Position numbers and translations under genes: made by a program. From Ovis canadensis (Eukaryota > Chordata > Mammalia > Artiodactyla > Bovidae), in the NCBI RefSeq assembly GCF_042477335.2, contig NC_091255.1, positions 30,668,501-30,732,500 of the forward strand: a DNA stretch of 64,000 bases, given 5' to 3'. Under the pieces are notes generated by a model. The model saw only the letters and a list, made by a program, of their open reading frames with translations. It did no database searches and was not told the origin of the DNA. This document shows, piece by piece, positions 30,749 to 55,880 of this stretch. Position 1 is the first letter of the stretch; every line of letters starts with the position of its first letter.

Positions 30749-30867
30749 CAAATATCCAGTAGAGGAGCACAGATCTTTCTCAGCTTCTGGTGGTGGTAGG
30801 TCCTGATAAACTCATCGTGGTTGAAAATATCATGAGTTGAAAATCACCTTAATTAAAAATGTTCAGG

Positions 30868-31090
30868 GGACTTCCCTGGTGTTTCAAGTGGTTAAGAATC
30901 CACTTTGCAATGCAAGGAATGAGGGTCTGGGAACTAAGATTCCACATGCTGTGGAGCAACTCAGCTCCTGCACTGCAATTACTGAGCCCTTGAGCCACAA
31001 TTAGACTGGCGCCACAGCGAAAGATCGAAGATCCCACATGCTTCAACCCAATGCAGCCAAATAAATAAATAAATAATAAAAACTTTAAAA
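30868..31090 (+). mobile_element. CHR-type SINE, long form
   Basis: Forward CHR from 'gggacttccctggtgtttca' to 'tgcagccaaataaataaata', followed by A-rich sequence and a short CA run. Confidence 0.88.
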
Positions 31091-31494
31091 CACACACACA
31101 AAAGACTAGAAAGGGAAACAAGTTTGTTTTTTAAGTGCTCAGAACACATTAGCTGACACTTGGACAAAATTATCTAATGTGAAGCTTATTTGATAATAAA
31201 ATGTCAAATATCTAATGCAGTTTATTGAAAAGTGGACTGAAAGTGGAAAAACAGAATGGTTGTGAGTATACTGTTTACCTCCTGACTGCCTGGCTGATGG
31301 GGAGCTGCAGCTCACTGCCTCTGCCCAGCATTGCAAGAGGATGTATCACCCAGAACACCACCAGCCTGGGGAAAGATCAGGATTTGAAGTAGCGTTTCTG
31401 CTGGGTGCATATTGCTTTCACACTGTCCTAAAATTGAAAAATCATAAATTGAACCATCATAAGTCACTTAGGATACCGTCTGACATAAAATATT

Positions 31495-31680
31495 CTTTGG
31501 TATGTTAAAGCGTCTGCCTCCAGTTCGGGAGACCTGGGTTCAATCCCTGGGTTGGGAAGATCCCCTGGAGAAGGAAATGGCAACCCACTCCAGTATTCTT
31601 GCCTGGAGAATCCCATAGACAGAGGAGCCTGGTGGGCTACAGTCCATGGGGTCTCAAAGAGTCAAAAACTAAGCAACTGA
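31495..31680 (+). mobile_element. Bov-tA SINE, 5' end shortened
   Basis: Forward copy starting within the tRNA-like head ('gttaaagcgtctgcc') and ending 'aaaactaagcaactgagcat'. Confidence 0.88.
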
Positions 31681-32274
31681 GCATGCACGAACATGCATAA
31701 AATGCTATGTAAATTACTGCACTGCATTAGTCCCTAATACCACTCACTTTAGTGTAGTGGATTAGATATGCCCATAAAATGCTATTTAAGTACTGTGGGC
31801 TAACTGATTGCACCACTGGAGGGCTTCCCCATCAAATGCTGAACTCCAGACCCAAGAGGTAAATGTCCTTAGATTGGGGCACTGAGGGCAAGGAAAAAGA
31901 GAAACCGATGACAAGCAAAGTGAAGATTTTCACAGGCATTTGAAAATATGTGACTGACACTAAGGAGAGAAACCCAAGTGTGGACAGAAGAGATTTGGAG
32001 ACTAGAGATGGCTGTTGAGAGTGACCTCTCAAAGCAATGTATCTCCATAGGGGACTGGGTTGGAGGAAGCTATCCGAGTCTTGACAGTATTACATTTTGA
32101 ACATAAAACGTTTGACTCGCTTTCTGATGTAGATCTAAAAATGCTTAGCCGGGCCAAATATTTTTTGGCTAGTGGAAAATGGATAAAAACTACGTATCGG
32201 TGGTTATAAATTGGAGGGATAAGGATCACACCTTTTATTGGAACACTGTGTGTGGCAGGGTTGTTCACAAGAGG

Positions 32275-32468
32275 GTTATGTTTAGGGGACTTCCCTGGTG
32301 GTCCAGTGGCTAAGATTCTGTGCTCCCAGTGCAAGGGGCCTGGGTTCGGTCCCTGGTGAGGGAACTAGATCCACATGCCACAACATAGATCGAAGATCCC
32401 ATGTGCCTCAGCTAAGACCCAGTGCAGCCAAATCAATAAATATCTTTTTAAAAGATTGTTATGTTTAG
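32275..32468 (+). mobile_element. CHR-type SINE with target-site duplication
   Basis: Forward CHR body 32286-32457 flanked by a perfect 11-base repeat GTTATGTTTAG at 32275-32285 and 32458-32468. Confidence 0.93.
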
Positions 32469-33314
32469 CAGAAAGAAGATGGGGTTTAAAAAAGAGCTTA
32501 AGAAGTATTCCATAGGATCACTTTCCCCTTAGAACTGCCTGCAAAATGTTGTACAAATGTATCTTTTTCTGGGGAAAGGATTTATGGTATGGAGGTCTTC
32601 ACTTCCTCCAGGGGATCCAGATTCAAAAAAAGATTAAGAACTAGTGGTGGTGGACCAGGAGAAGAGGAGCTGCTAAAGACACAGCTCGGGGAAGGCACCA
32701 GAACACAGCAGGAAGACAACAGGAAAAGAGGGTAGGAAGTGAGAAACTCGAGGGTGTAAGACACATTAATTAATGGCAGCTACATTATAATAGTTGTACT
32801 AGTTAATGTCAGTTTTATAGAACCAGTGTTTATATTTGTTGTAATGTGTAAGACTTGCACCAGAGGGCTTGTCATTTTCACCTGTGTAATTATCACTTTG
32901 TTGAGTGAAGGAATTACTATGAACTCAATGTAGCCAATGGGGAAGGGTCTTAATTTAAAAGTCTACGGCAGCTGGTATATAGATGTGACTGAATGCCTGA
33001 GCTACCAGCGTGGGAACAGGGGAACTACTGAAGCTAGGTGAAGATTATAATCGCTTTAGCAAGAATGGACGTGCACGGAGAACCTGAGTACCAATCAAAA
33101 CAAAACTGGGTGTCCAGGATATGAGAACAGTCAGAACACTCCTATTTTTATACCCAAATTTCTCATATATGTACACTTCCATATTTTACTTAAGAGGTTA
33201 CAATCTGTTTTCCCAGGCTTCCTCCTTCTATTAAAGGTATTTTTATAGCTCTCTTTTGCTTATCATAAACCGTGTAGACTGTTGTTACTTATCTTTTTCT
33301 TTTTTTTAAATTTT

Positions 33315-33450
33315 GACTGAACTGGCTCTTCCTTGCCAAGGCAGCAGATGCGGGTTCAATCCCTAGTTTGGGAACTAGGAGCCCATATGCCACAGAGCAG
33401 TAAGCCTAAGTGCACGTCTGTCCAGCTAAGCCCACTGGAATGAATGTCAG
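33315..33450 (+). mobile_element. CHR-like SINE, degraded
   Basis: Keeps a B-box-like 'gcgggttcaatccctagttt' and 'gccacagagcagtaagcc', but the head is lost. Confidence 0.6.
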
Positions 33451-34624
33451 TCAAGAACACCAGTGTCCAGGATGCTCAGAAAATTCTGGAATGAAGGACA
33501 GCAAAATAAATCTGTCCTCATGAAAAGTCATGCACTTAAACCAATGCATGAAGAAGCACCAAAAAGACATTCTGAACAAGATTTAATATAGGGATTAAAC
33601 TATATGCCTCTACTACAAGTTGGCTTGGAAGCTTTTTACCACCCATAGTGACAAGCGTCTATGTGTGATTGTGCCTGAGGGTCCAAAGGGGGAATTATGG
33701 AAATCTACAGCAGGTATTTTTGTTTTTCTTCGCAGGGGGTATTTTTGGTTATCACAACGTGGGGGTGAGAGGTTATGCTACTGGCATTTAGTGGGTTAAA
33801 AGCATGTCATTTAGACATTCTATGATTTTTTTTTTTAAGTTTCATAAAAAGCCCAGGTGTTCAGGAGGTGGTCCTTATGGAGATCCTTCTTAATAGAATA
33901 AAGACACTGTTTCTATCTTAGAAAATAACACTCTGCACCATGTCTACTCAATTAATTATAGCATAGCTCCTTCGAAAATAATGAAACCAGTTGCAAATAG
34001 CATAGGGTGTTGGAGACTCCTTTTAACAGAGTTAGGAAAAAAACCAGTCAATTGACAGAGGCACATGAAATTCAGAGATCTCACTGGATCTCATGAACAA
34101 AGGCTGTTTTAAAATGACTTATTTCCAGCCTATATATTTAACACATTTTGGGCACAAAGAGAAACATTGTGAAAGGAGGGTTACTTTTTTTTCTATTTTA
34201 TTCTGATGCCATCCTCAGCGATGCACCCCAACACTGCCCTACAGACCGTTTTGTAGTAATTCTCTTCTACTTTGTCCTTTTCCCATTGCTGATTAAAGGA
34301 AAGGGTCTCCTAGGTTGGTTTTGTGCCTTTTTTTTTTTTAAGTATTAGAGGTTGAATTTATTCCTCATTTAGTGAACTTTCAAGGTAGAGAAGATGTTTC
34401 TATGATAACTTTGTCATCAGCTATATACCCTATTCCATTACAAAAAATTGTTTTTTAAAAAGCCCAACTCATTTGTGAAAACCCACATATTCCTTATTTT
34501 CATACCCCAGTTTTTCATATCTGTACACTCCCATATTATTTAAGAGTTTATAATCTGTCTTTCCAGGCTTCCTCCTTCTAGTAAAGATATTTCTCTCATT
34601 TGCTTATCATAAACAGTCTAGCCT

Positions 34625-34890
34625 GTTACTACTTTTTAAAAATTTTGGCTGCCCTGGGTCTTCCTTGCCAAGGGTACAGAACACAGGTTCGATCCCTAGT
34701 TGGGAAATTAAGAGTCCACATGCCGCAGGGCAACTAAGCCCATGAGTGGCAGCTACTGAGCCTGTTTGCAGTCGGTTCAGCCTGTGCTGCTACTGAACCT
34801 GTGCTCCACAGCAAGAGAACTAGAGAAAGTGGACGTCCCCTGCATTGGAAGGTGGATTCTTAACCACAGTGGACCACCAAGGAATGCATT
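34625..34890. mobile_element. CHR SINE composite, two orientations joined
   Basis: The left part reads forward ('caggttcgatccctagttgg', 'gccgcagggcaactaagccc'). The right part, from about 34838, reads as a reversed CHR head ('cctgcattggaaggtggatt' to 'gtggaccaccaaggaa'). Confidence 0.65.
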
Positions 34891-35239
34891 TTTCTTCACC
34901 TAATGTCCATCTCTCTCTCTGCTCTTTGTTTTCCTCGACTTTTGTACTGTGCAACTGTCTTAAAACCCAAACTTATATTCATTATCAGTATCTTATCTGC
35001 AAAGAGGAAGAAGGAAGGTAATGAGGTTGGGAGCTTCAGCATAAGGAAGGGCTTGGGTCGCGGGGGAATGCAATTGAGGGATGACAATGGAATTGTAAAA
35101 AGACAATCAGTGGCAATTGGACAGCCTGACTTAGTATTGGGATGGTCACCCTGGCTCCCTGACTCTCCCCAACAATATGGGCTGCCCTGAAGTAAAGAAA
35201 ACAAAAATAATGGGGGCCAGGGCTGACGACAGGCCTGGT

Positions 35240-35730
35240 GGAGCTGGTCCTGTCACTCTTCTGCTTAGAATCCTTCAAAGGCTTTCCATTCCTCAAATGA
35301 CCATCTCGAGTCTCCACCATCTGGCATTGCCCATTTCTTTGGCCTCTTCTTGTTCCATTCTCCTCATGGCTTTCAAAGTCCCATACCCTGGCCAAGCTCT
35401 TCATCCTTGTGGCTTTTGCATATACTGTTCCTTTTATCTGTCACCTCCTATTCACAGCTCCACCCTTTGCTTCAGCTTAAAAATCTCTTCTTCAGAGAAG
35501 CCTCTCCTGATCTTCAGATCCAATCAGAGCACTCCATCGCCTTTCACCATATGCTTTACTTGTCTTGCATGTAACTATTACAATTCTTGATTGTGATACT
35601 TGGAAACAGTTCCATGGAGGCAGGTACTTGGCTTATTTTGTTGATTGCTAAATTCCCAGCATCTGGCCTAGTGCCTATTGCCAGCAGGAACATTCATTCA
35701 CTCTTTCAATAAATTCACTGAATGAATGGC
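35240..35730 (+). mobile_element. L2 LINE 3' end
   Basis: Ordered L2 landmarks: 'gagaagcctctcctgat', 'ttccatggaggcaggtactt', 'ctagtgcctattg' and the terminal 'tcaataaattcactgaatga'. Confidence 0.75.
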
Positions 35731-35875
35731 AGGAACAATAATGGGACCTGGAGCACGTTTTTTGTTAGTTTTTAACTACATCCCCATTTTCTCTTTTGTG
35801 AATTGCAGATAGTAACTACCAACCTCTGAACTGCCATGTAGATTAAAAGATGATGTATTATATATACATGGTATG

Positions 35876-36085
35876 GGCCTCCCAGGTGACTCAGTGTTAA
35901 AGAATCCCTCTGCCAAGCAGGAGACATGGGTTTGATCCCTGTGGTGGGAAGACCCCCCTGGAGAAGGAAATGGCAACCCACTTCAGTACTCTTGCCTGGG
36001 AAATCCCATGGACAGAAGAGCCTGGTGGGCTACAGTCGATGGAGTCTCAAAAGGCCAGGCATGACTTAGCGATTACATAGCAGTA
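35876..36085 (+). mobile_element. Bov-tA SINE nested in a MIR
   Basis: Forward Bov-tA. The sequence on its left (35770-35870) and right (36086-36150, 'atggtgcctggcaaatagca') are the two halves of one MIR, so the Bov-tA split it. Confidence 0.85.
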
Positions 36086-36149
36086 GCACACTTATCATGG
36101 TGCCTGGCAAATAGCAAGGACTAGGAAATGTGAGTTATTAAAATCATCA

Positions 36150-36740
36150 TTAAAAATAAGCTCTATGAGCAACCAGAACTCTCATCCATTGCTGGCAGGA
36201 ATGCAAAAATGATAACAGCCCACTTAGGAAAATAGCTGGCCAGTTTCTTATAATATAGTTAAATACAGGCTTACTAGGCAACCCAGCAAGACCGCTTCTA
36301 GGTTATTTACCCAAGTGAAGTGAAAACTTACATTCACGCAAAATCCTGCTTTATTCATAATTGCCCCAAACTAGGAACAACCCCAGTGTCTTTCAACCAG
36401 GGAATAAAGAAACTGTGGTATATCAGAGACTGGATTACCACTCAGCAAGAAGAAATAAACTATTGACACATGCAATAATGTGGATGAAATGCAAATGCAT
36501 CATGTTACATGAAAGAAACCAGCTCAAAAGGTGACATATTGTATGATTCCATTTATATGACGTTCTGCAAAAGTTAAACTATAGGGACAGAAATCTGGCC
36601 AGTGGTTGCCAGGGGAGTAGGTGAGGCATGAGAGAATGTGGGGTGGGGTGGGGTGGTGATGATGGAACTATCTTAGGATTTGATTATGATGGTGGGTACA
36701 TGATGATATGCATTTATGAAAATTCATGGCATTCTAAACT
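36150..36740 (+). mobile_element. L1 LINE 3' end, old
   Basis: Contains 'tctcatccattgctggcag', 'ttgccccaaactaggaacaa' and 'tggttgccaggggagtaggt', typical of old mammalian L1 3' ends. Confidence 0.75.
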
Positions 36741-37679
36741 AAATGGATGGACTTTATATATATTTCTTACTGTATATAAAAAATGAAAAACATCCGAGAG
36801 ATAGATATAATTATCATTTTCTTTTAAAAAATATACTTCTGATTATAAAAGTGTTACAGGTTCATAGACAATTTGGGAAAATCTGCAAAGAATATGTTGA
36901 ATCGCCTGCAGAAAAGGAGAATTTCTTATCATTTTTATAGACACAAAATACACAAACTGGGATCATGCTGTGTATTTTTGCTTTCTGATGAGTGTTTTCC
37001 CATGTCATTAAATAAATTTCAAAACCATGATTTTGAGTCAATAACATTCTAGTAAATAATTGATTTATATGTTTAACTCTTCCTTTACTACAATCTTGAT
37101 TATTTAAAAAAAGCTCATTGGGACCAGGGATGCTGCCATCTCAGTTTCACAATGTTTAACAGGTAAAACAACTCTTCCTTTGGCTGCAATGATCTCATTG
37201 TAGCTGGAGGAAAAGTGGCTCCACAGGGTGACTTTGCTTTTTCCTCTGCGGTGCAGAGGGCTGGACACCCTCTTACTAACCTGTATTACTAGCTTAAATT
37301 TGCATAGTGCTTTTAATATTTCTCTCTCCCCACCTCCTTGCCGGGTAAGCCGGGTCGATGGAGTAATTTGTTCAAGATTATATAGCTCATCATTCGTGGA
37401 CTGTGACTTTGACTCTAGCTATTCAAGAGTCCCAGAAAGTCAACATTTCCCCAGGGTGGGTCACTGCCTAATCTGACTCTCCCCTCCCGTCCCCCACAAG
37501 AAGGAAGCTGCAGACACGCCCTGAAAACAGCCCAGAGGCTCGGCACACGGGGAACTAATATCAAGTGGACGCTGTTCCATCCTACAAATTGTCCTTGGCA
37601 ACATCGCCACTTACCAGCTGGGGTCATTTCTCCCCCGATGGCTGGGGAGACACCTAGTGCCACTGAGCAAGGGGCTCCT

Positions 37680-50361
<12,682 letters not shown>

Positions 50362-50784
50362 TGATTTTTTTAAGACCCCACAACCGACTGACCAGTATAT
50401 TGATCTGCCTGCTTACAGAGCACTTTCTTACTGATCTGCCCCGTATACAGCAGGAAGCTTGCACGACTTATCCTGCTACTGGCAGGGATAGACAGCCCAG
50501 AGCAGCCATGAGCTGTCACTCGGCATCCCTTAGACCAGAAGCCGCACCTCGAAGCACAGCTCGCCCAGGGCCAGGCTGAAAGGCACACTGAAACGAGAGA
50601 ACGGAGGTTTCCTTGTCTTTCTGCTGGGGGTCAGGTATCTCTGAGCCTCCGTTCTGCTCTTTCACTTTCTGATTTATTTCTGGTCATGTTTTGTCTCCTG
50701 TTGTGATCTGTCCACACTGAAAGCCTCGTGTCTCCAAGCATGTCCCATGCTTTATGGACCTATGCTTGGGTAAGTAAGTAAGGG

Positions 50785-50990
50785 TGGTAAGTGTTAGCCA
50801 CTCAGTCGTGTCTGACTCTTTGCGACCCCATGGACTGTAGCCCGCCAGACTCCTCAGTCCATGGAATTTTCCAGGCAAGAGTACTAGAGTGGGTTGCCAT
50901 TCCTTTCTCCAGGGGATCTTGCCGACCTAGGGATCGAACCCTGGTCTCCTGCATTGTAGGCAGATTCTTTACTTCCTGAGCCACCAGTGC
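50785..50990 (-). mobile_element. Bov-tA SINE
   Basis: Reversed Bov-tA from 'gtgttagccactcagtcgtg' to 'cttcctgagccaccagtgc'. Confidence 0.9.
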
Positions 50991-51149
50991 TTATGTTCTT
51001 CTTTTTGCCTAAAAGGCACGTTCTCCTTTTTTTCTTCCAGGAGCTTCATTCTGAAATCTTACCCAGCTCAGATACTACTTCTCTTATGAAATTTTCTGTT
51101 CTGTTCAACTGATATACCAAAGGAATCAGAATATTAGAAATCCAAGTCC

Positions 51150-51265
51150 AGAGGGGACTTGAAACTCATCTGGTTCTCTCTTCTCATTTCATAGATGAGA
51201 AAGTCAATCCCAGCAGCCATCAGTTAGAGGTAGAGTCTTTCTGCCCACAAACTCCCACAGGCCCT
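51150..51265 (+). mobile_element. MIR fragment
   Basis: 'ctcatttcatagatgagaaa' and 'agcagccatcagttagagg', weak but in order. Confidence 0.5.
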
Positions 51266-51289
51266 GGCCCCTGCTTTTCTGACTTACAG

Positions 51290-51430
51290 TAAGCACATCT
51301 TGTCCCTTTGGCTAGTGTGTAAGCTCCTTGAAACCAGAACAGTATCTTTCTGATCTTGGTGTTTCTCAGAATGCAAAGTCCACCTGCCATAACATTTTAT
51401 TCAACTATAGTAAATATTTGGTCTGTGGGA
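51290..51430 (+). mobile_element. L2 LINE 3' fragment
   Basis: 'tgtgtaagctccttgaaacc', then 'acagtatctttctgatcttg' and a diverged end, as in L2 tails. Confidence 0.55.
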
Positions 51431-53304
51431 GATTATCTAGTATTTGTAAATAAACAAAAGCCCTCTACCGGAAAACATCACTGGGACCAGTGTGTGTGTC
51501 CCTTTAAAGACGTTTAAAGCTTGACTGGTGCTTGACTAGTCCCGGCCATCTACCATTTAAAATAATAACACTGTTGTTTAGTGTGTTTCTGCCTATATTT
51601 AGAAAGGCTTACTAGAAACCCTGAGATACTTCAGAGATTCTCAGGTATTTACAGTTTTAAGAATGTGAAAATAAAGTGAATCATTCATCAGGACTTTTTG
51701 CTGGGTCATGCTATGTTGATATTATACCTTTCAGTTATTTCTGTTCTAACCTGTGATGACAAATAGGCGGTCTTGGAGAGCAGGCCCTGAGGTAGGTGGC
51801 CTGGAGGAGAGTCGGCCCTCTCCACCTTCACTTATTAATAGGTTGCTGCAGCAAGGCAGGTTGTATTTCAGAGAGCAGCGCCACATTTTCAAGAATGTTT
51901 AGATAGCATTTCAATCTGTGATGGAATTTCGTGTTCGTCTCCTTAGAATCCAGACAGAAAGGAAGCCCAGGAGAAGTAATTGCTTTTCCTGTCATCCCCT
52001 CCATCTGTGTTTTCCAACAGTTTGTAATGCAAGCTGTAGGAGAGACTTTTTTTTTTTTTCCAGAGAGCTTTTGAGTCCTATCCTTGTCAATTCGTAGGGG
52101 TGAAAAAGCCTTACTGTCCAGCCCCACTAGCTGGTGGTTTGTTGAAGAGAGGCTCCATCTGACTGGCATGGACTCCGGAGAATTACGGATGTTCCAAAAC
52201 ATTGGGCTTTATAGGTCAAGAGTCCTTGGTTCCCTCTTCCCTGGAACAGAGGAAACTCTGCCCTCAGAAAACTTGTTTCTGAAGTTTCTAGGGAACACTC
52301 AGAAAGGGAGAGCAGAAATGTGGACAAAAGGAAATTTTCCTTTCATCCATTTCCTCTTGATTGTGCGCACCCAGGACAGACAGGCTTTGTCATCTGTGTA
52401 AATGAGAGCAGAGTGTTGACTTCACATTCATGGTGTCTTCAAAGATGTTTTTTGCAGAAAAGGTCCTTCTGGAAAGCAGTGTTTCTGACTCCAAAATTAT
52501 TTGTGAAGAGGAAGCGATTTAGAAATTGAAGACACAGTGAGGCAGTTTCTTTAGTTTCCTGACATTTCTGAAACACCCACCTCCTGGTTAGCACTCTGCT
52601 GCGCGTGTTGGAGAGCCTTCCATGTCGACCACCTCCTAGGTGGGCGGACTTGAAGTGGTCTGGTCCATGACCTTTTCTAACCAGAATGTGCTCATACGAA
52701 GCTAATACAGCTCAGAATTCTCCCAATTTTTATCTGTTGAAATCATCAGGTGAAAGCTTTAATTAAATACCCACATGTTTGAAACGTTGTAGATGAGATG
52801 AGTCAATACAGTAAGCACGTGAGCTGATATGCTTTGAAACTTAACTTCCACAGCTTCCCAATAATTGAAATGGACCGCTTGAACAGAGGTAGAAAGAGAG
52901 GTGACTAGAGGAGTGGGTTAGAAGAAGAAAAAGTTTGCGTGTGAAATTTCAAGAGTAGCCAGACTCAGATCACTAAGAATCACCAAGAGAGGATCAGTCC
53001 CAGGACTTCCTTCAGTCTCTTGTGTGGAGCTTGTCTATAATATAACTGTTGCACCGAAGCAAGACTAAGGTTTGGGAGGGGAAGAAAATTATTGCTGTCT
53101 TCAGCTCTGCTCACTCAAACTTTGATTTGGAAGAAGCATATAAGATCATTGTAGAACCACCTCCCACCCAGTTCAGGAATCCTTTCTATGACATCTCTGA
53201 CATTTCATTATCCTGCTTCTGCTTGGATACTTGCAGTGCTAGGCAGCTCACTATTTTGTTATTCCACAGGACCATTTGTTCCAGTTTTGTGCAGCTTTAA
53301 TTGT

Positions 53305-53490
53305 AAGAACCTTTTTTTAAAATTTATTTATGTGGCTGCTCCAGATCTTAGTTGCAGCACATGAGATCTTCTGTCTTCATTGGGGCATGCAAGCTTTAGT
53401 TGCAGCATGTGGGATCTACTTCCTGACCATGGATCAAACCCAGGCCTCCTGCATTGGGAGCCTGGATTCTTAGACACTGGGGTGTCCCCA
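53305..53490 (-). mobile_element. CHR-type SINE
   Basis: Reversed, from 'aaaatttatttatgtggctg' to 'gcattgggagcctggattct'. Confidence 0.85.
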
Positions 53491-53891
53491 TCTCTTCTTG
53501 ATTTCAGGAAACTTTTGCCTTCAGTTCTCTGCTGGGTTCAGAGAGGTTTTGATTTTGCTTTATTTTTTTTTCTCATTGTTAATTTAAGAGCAACACTCTT
53601 TCCAGCTTTCTGCATCCTGGGGAAAAGCACAGCTGACCAGTGGCTTTTAATGTAGTTTAATATCAGTTCAGTAATAAGATTTCAGATTCCACACTGCAGC
53701 CAATCTTTAAGAGTCTACCACTTTTCCTCAAAAAACTTAGATTTACCATACAAAACCAGCAATATATCCAAAGAGAACACTAATTGAAAAAGATAATGTG
53801 TATCTCAGTGTTCATGCATTATTTATATAGCCAAGATATGGAAGCTACCTAAGATATCGATCCATAGATGAATGGATAAAGAAGATGTGAA

Positions 53892-53893
<2 letters not shown>

Positions 53894-53923
<30 letters not shown>
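53894..53923 (+). repeat. (AC)15 microsatellite
   Basis: Thirty uninterrupted bases of AC inside the L1 3' end. Confidence 0.97.
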
Positions 53924-53926
<3 letters not shown>

Positions 53927-54172
53927 GAATACTACTCAGCCATGAAAAAGAGAACAACAAATTTTCCATTTGCAACAACATGGATGGACCCAGAAGATAT
54001 TATATTTAGTGAAATAAGACAGAGAAAGGCAAGCACTGCATGTTATCACTTATATGTGGAGTCTAAAAAATAAATGAATGAATATAACAAAGCAGAAACA
54101 TACCTACAGATATAGTGGTTATCATATCTCCCCACAGATAGAGTGGGGAAAGAGAAAGGGAAGGGGAAGAAA

Positions 54173-54310
54173 TATGTGTGTGCTAAGTCGCTTCAGTTGT
54201 GTCTGACTGCAACCCCATGGACTGTAGGCTGCTAGGTTCTTCTGTCCATGGGATTCTCCAGGAAAGAATACTGAAGTGGGTTGCCATGCCCTCTTCCATG
54301 GATCTTCCCA
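54173..54310 (-). mobile_element. Bov-tA SINE, nested in L1
   Basis: Reversed; 'gtgtgctaagtcgcttcagt' to 'catggatcttcccag'. It lacks the tRNA-like head. Confidence 0.87.
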
Positions 54311-55303
54311 GAGGCAAAATAGGAATAAGGAATTAAGAGGAACAAACTACTTTGTGTAAAACAAGTAAACTATAAGGATAGTGTACAGCTCAGGGAATAT
54401 AACCAATATTTTGTGAGTTAGTTTCTGAGTCAGTTATAGATGCTTGAAATTAACATAATATTGTAAATCAGTTATACTTCAGTTTAAAAAAAGAATCTAC
54501 AGCTTTTCAAGTTTTCCTGTAGTTTCAAAAAGGATTATCCACAAGTACCTGAAAAGGATATTAAAATATTGCTTTCTTTTTTAACTGCCAATCTGTGTGA
54601 AGCCAGATTTTCATTATATTTTCCAACTAAAACAACACATGAGAACAGATTCAATATAGAAGCATATATGAGAGTCCAACTGGTGTCTGTTAAAGTGTAT
54701 ACCAAAGATATTTGCAGAGGCATAGAAATAGTGCCACCCTCTCAAATTTGTTTGGAGGAAATACAGTTACTTTTCTTAAAAGCATGTTATTTATATTAAC
54801 GTGTATTGGGTTTGTTATTTTTTTAATGGATCAATAAATGTTTTTTTAATTTCTCAGTTTTAGTTTCCAGTATGGTATATATCCATAGCTGTAAGCCACA
54901 TAAACAAAATCTCTTTGGGATCCTCAGTAATATACTTGATAAGAGTATAAAGAGGTCCTGAGATTTAAACATTTCCAGAAATGCTCTTTATAGTGTTTCA
55001 GGGCTCAGTAAGCAGGAATGAGAGGCAATTTGTTCTTGATTTTAGTGACAGTGACTGTAGTCCGTGTACTTGTTCATTCACTCGTACAGAAAGGTAGTGC
55101 TTTCTCCGTGGTGGGCTCTGTTCCAGGGGCTGGGGATAATACAGTGAACAAAACAAAGGCCCTTCTCTAGAGGTGATGCTGAATGTGCCGGTCTCTCGTT
55201 TCCAAATTTTGTGTTAAGGACATATCCTCATGACCTTGGTTCACTAACCCTGTTTGCCAGAAAAGAGATGTTGAATTTTATTCTATGCATTCCCTTCTTC
55301 TTT

Positions 55304-55484
55304 TTAAATATTTATGTGCTTATTTGGTTGTAACCAGTTGTAGTTGTGGCACACAGAATCTTTAGTTGTGGCGTGGAAACTCTCAGGTGTGCACGTGGGA
55401 TCCAGTTCCCTGACCAGGGGTTGAACCCGAGCTCCCTGCATTGGGAGTGCAGAGCCCCCTTTCACTGGGCCACCAGGGAAGTCC
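55304..55484 (-). mobile_element. CHR-type SINE
   Basis: Reversed; 'atttggttgtaaccagttgt' to 'gggccaccagggaagtcccc'. Confidence 0.87.
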
Positions 55485-55599
55485 CCTTTCCATCTTCTTC
55501 AGATATGAGCATATGGTTTTCCCATTTGATGATTAGCTTAGTGTTGTTTTAAGTACTTAACCTTCTTTAAATACCTACTGGATCATGGTGTTTTGTCCT

Positions 55600-55880
55600 T
55601 TTTTGTTGAATTCTGGTATGATTACCTTGGATTTGCATTTCTGTTCAAAAACTTCATTCCTTTTTCACAACCAAATAGTATTCCATCACGTATACATATC
55701 ACATTTTGTTTATCCAGTCATGTGTTCCTGGCCATGAACAAAGCCATAATGAGCAGTGACATACAAATATCTGTTTGAGTCCCTGCTTTCATTTCCTTAT
55801 AGTACATACCCAGGTGTGGAAGCGCTGGATCACATGGTGATTTTTTTAATCATTTCAGTATTTAATCTCTTTGGAAACAT
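55600..55880 (-). mobile_element. L1 LINE fragment, reversed
   Basis: 'accaaatagtattccatcac' and 'ggaagcgctggatcacatgg' are reversed L1 ORF2/3' landmarks. Confidence 0.7.

Larger units (their letters stand above)
53735..54490 (+). mobile_element. L1 LINE 3' end, split by a Bov-tA
   Basis: L1 3' region in two parts (53735-54172 and 54311-54490), with 'tactactcagccatgaaaaa' and 'cacttatatgtggagtctaa'. A reversed Bov-tA lies between them. Confidence 0.82.
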
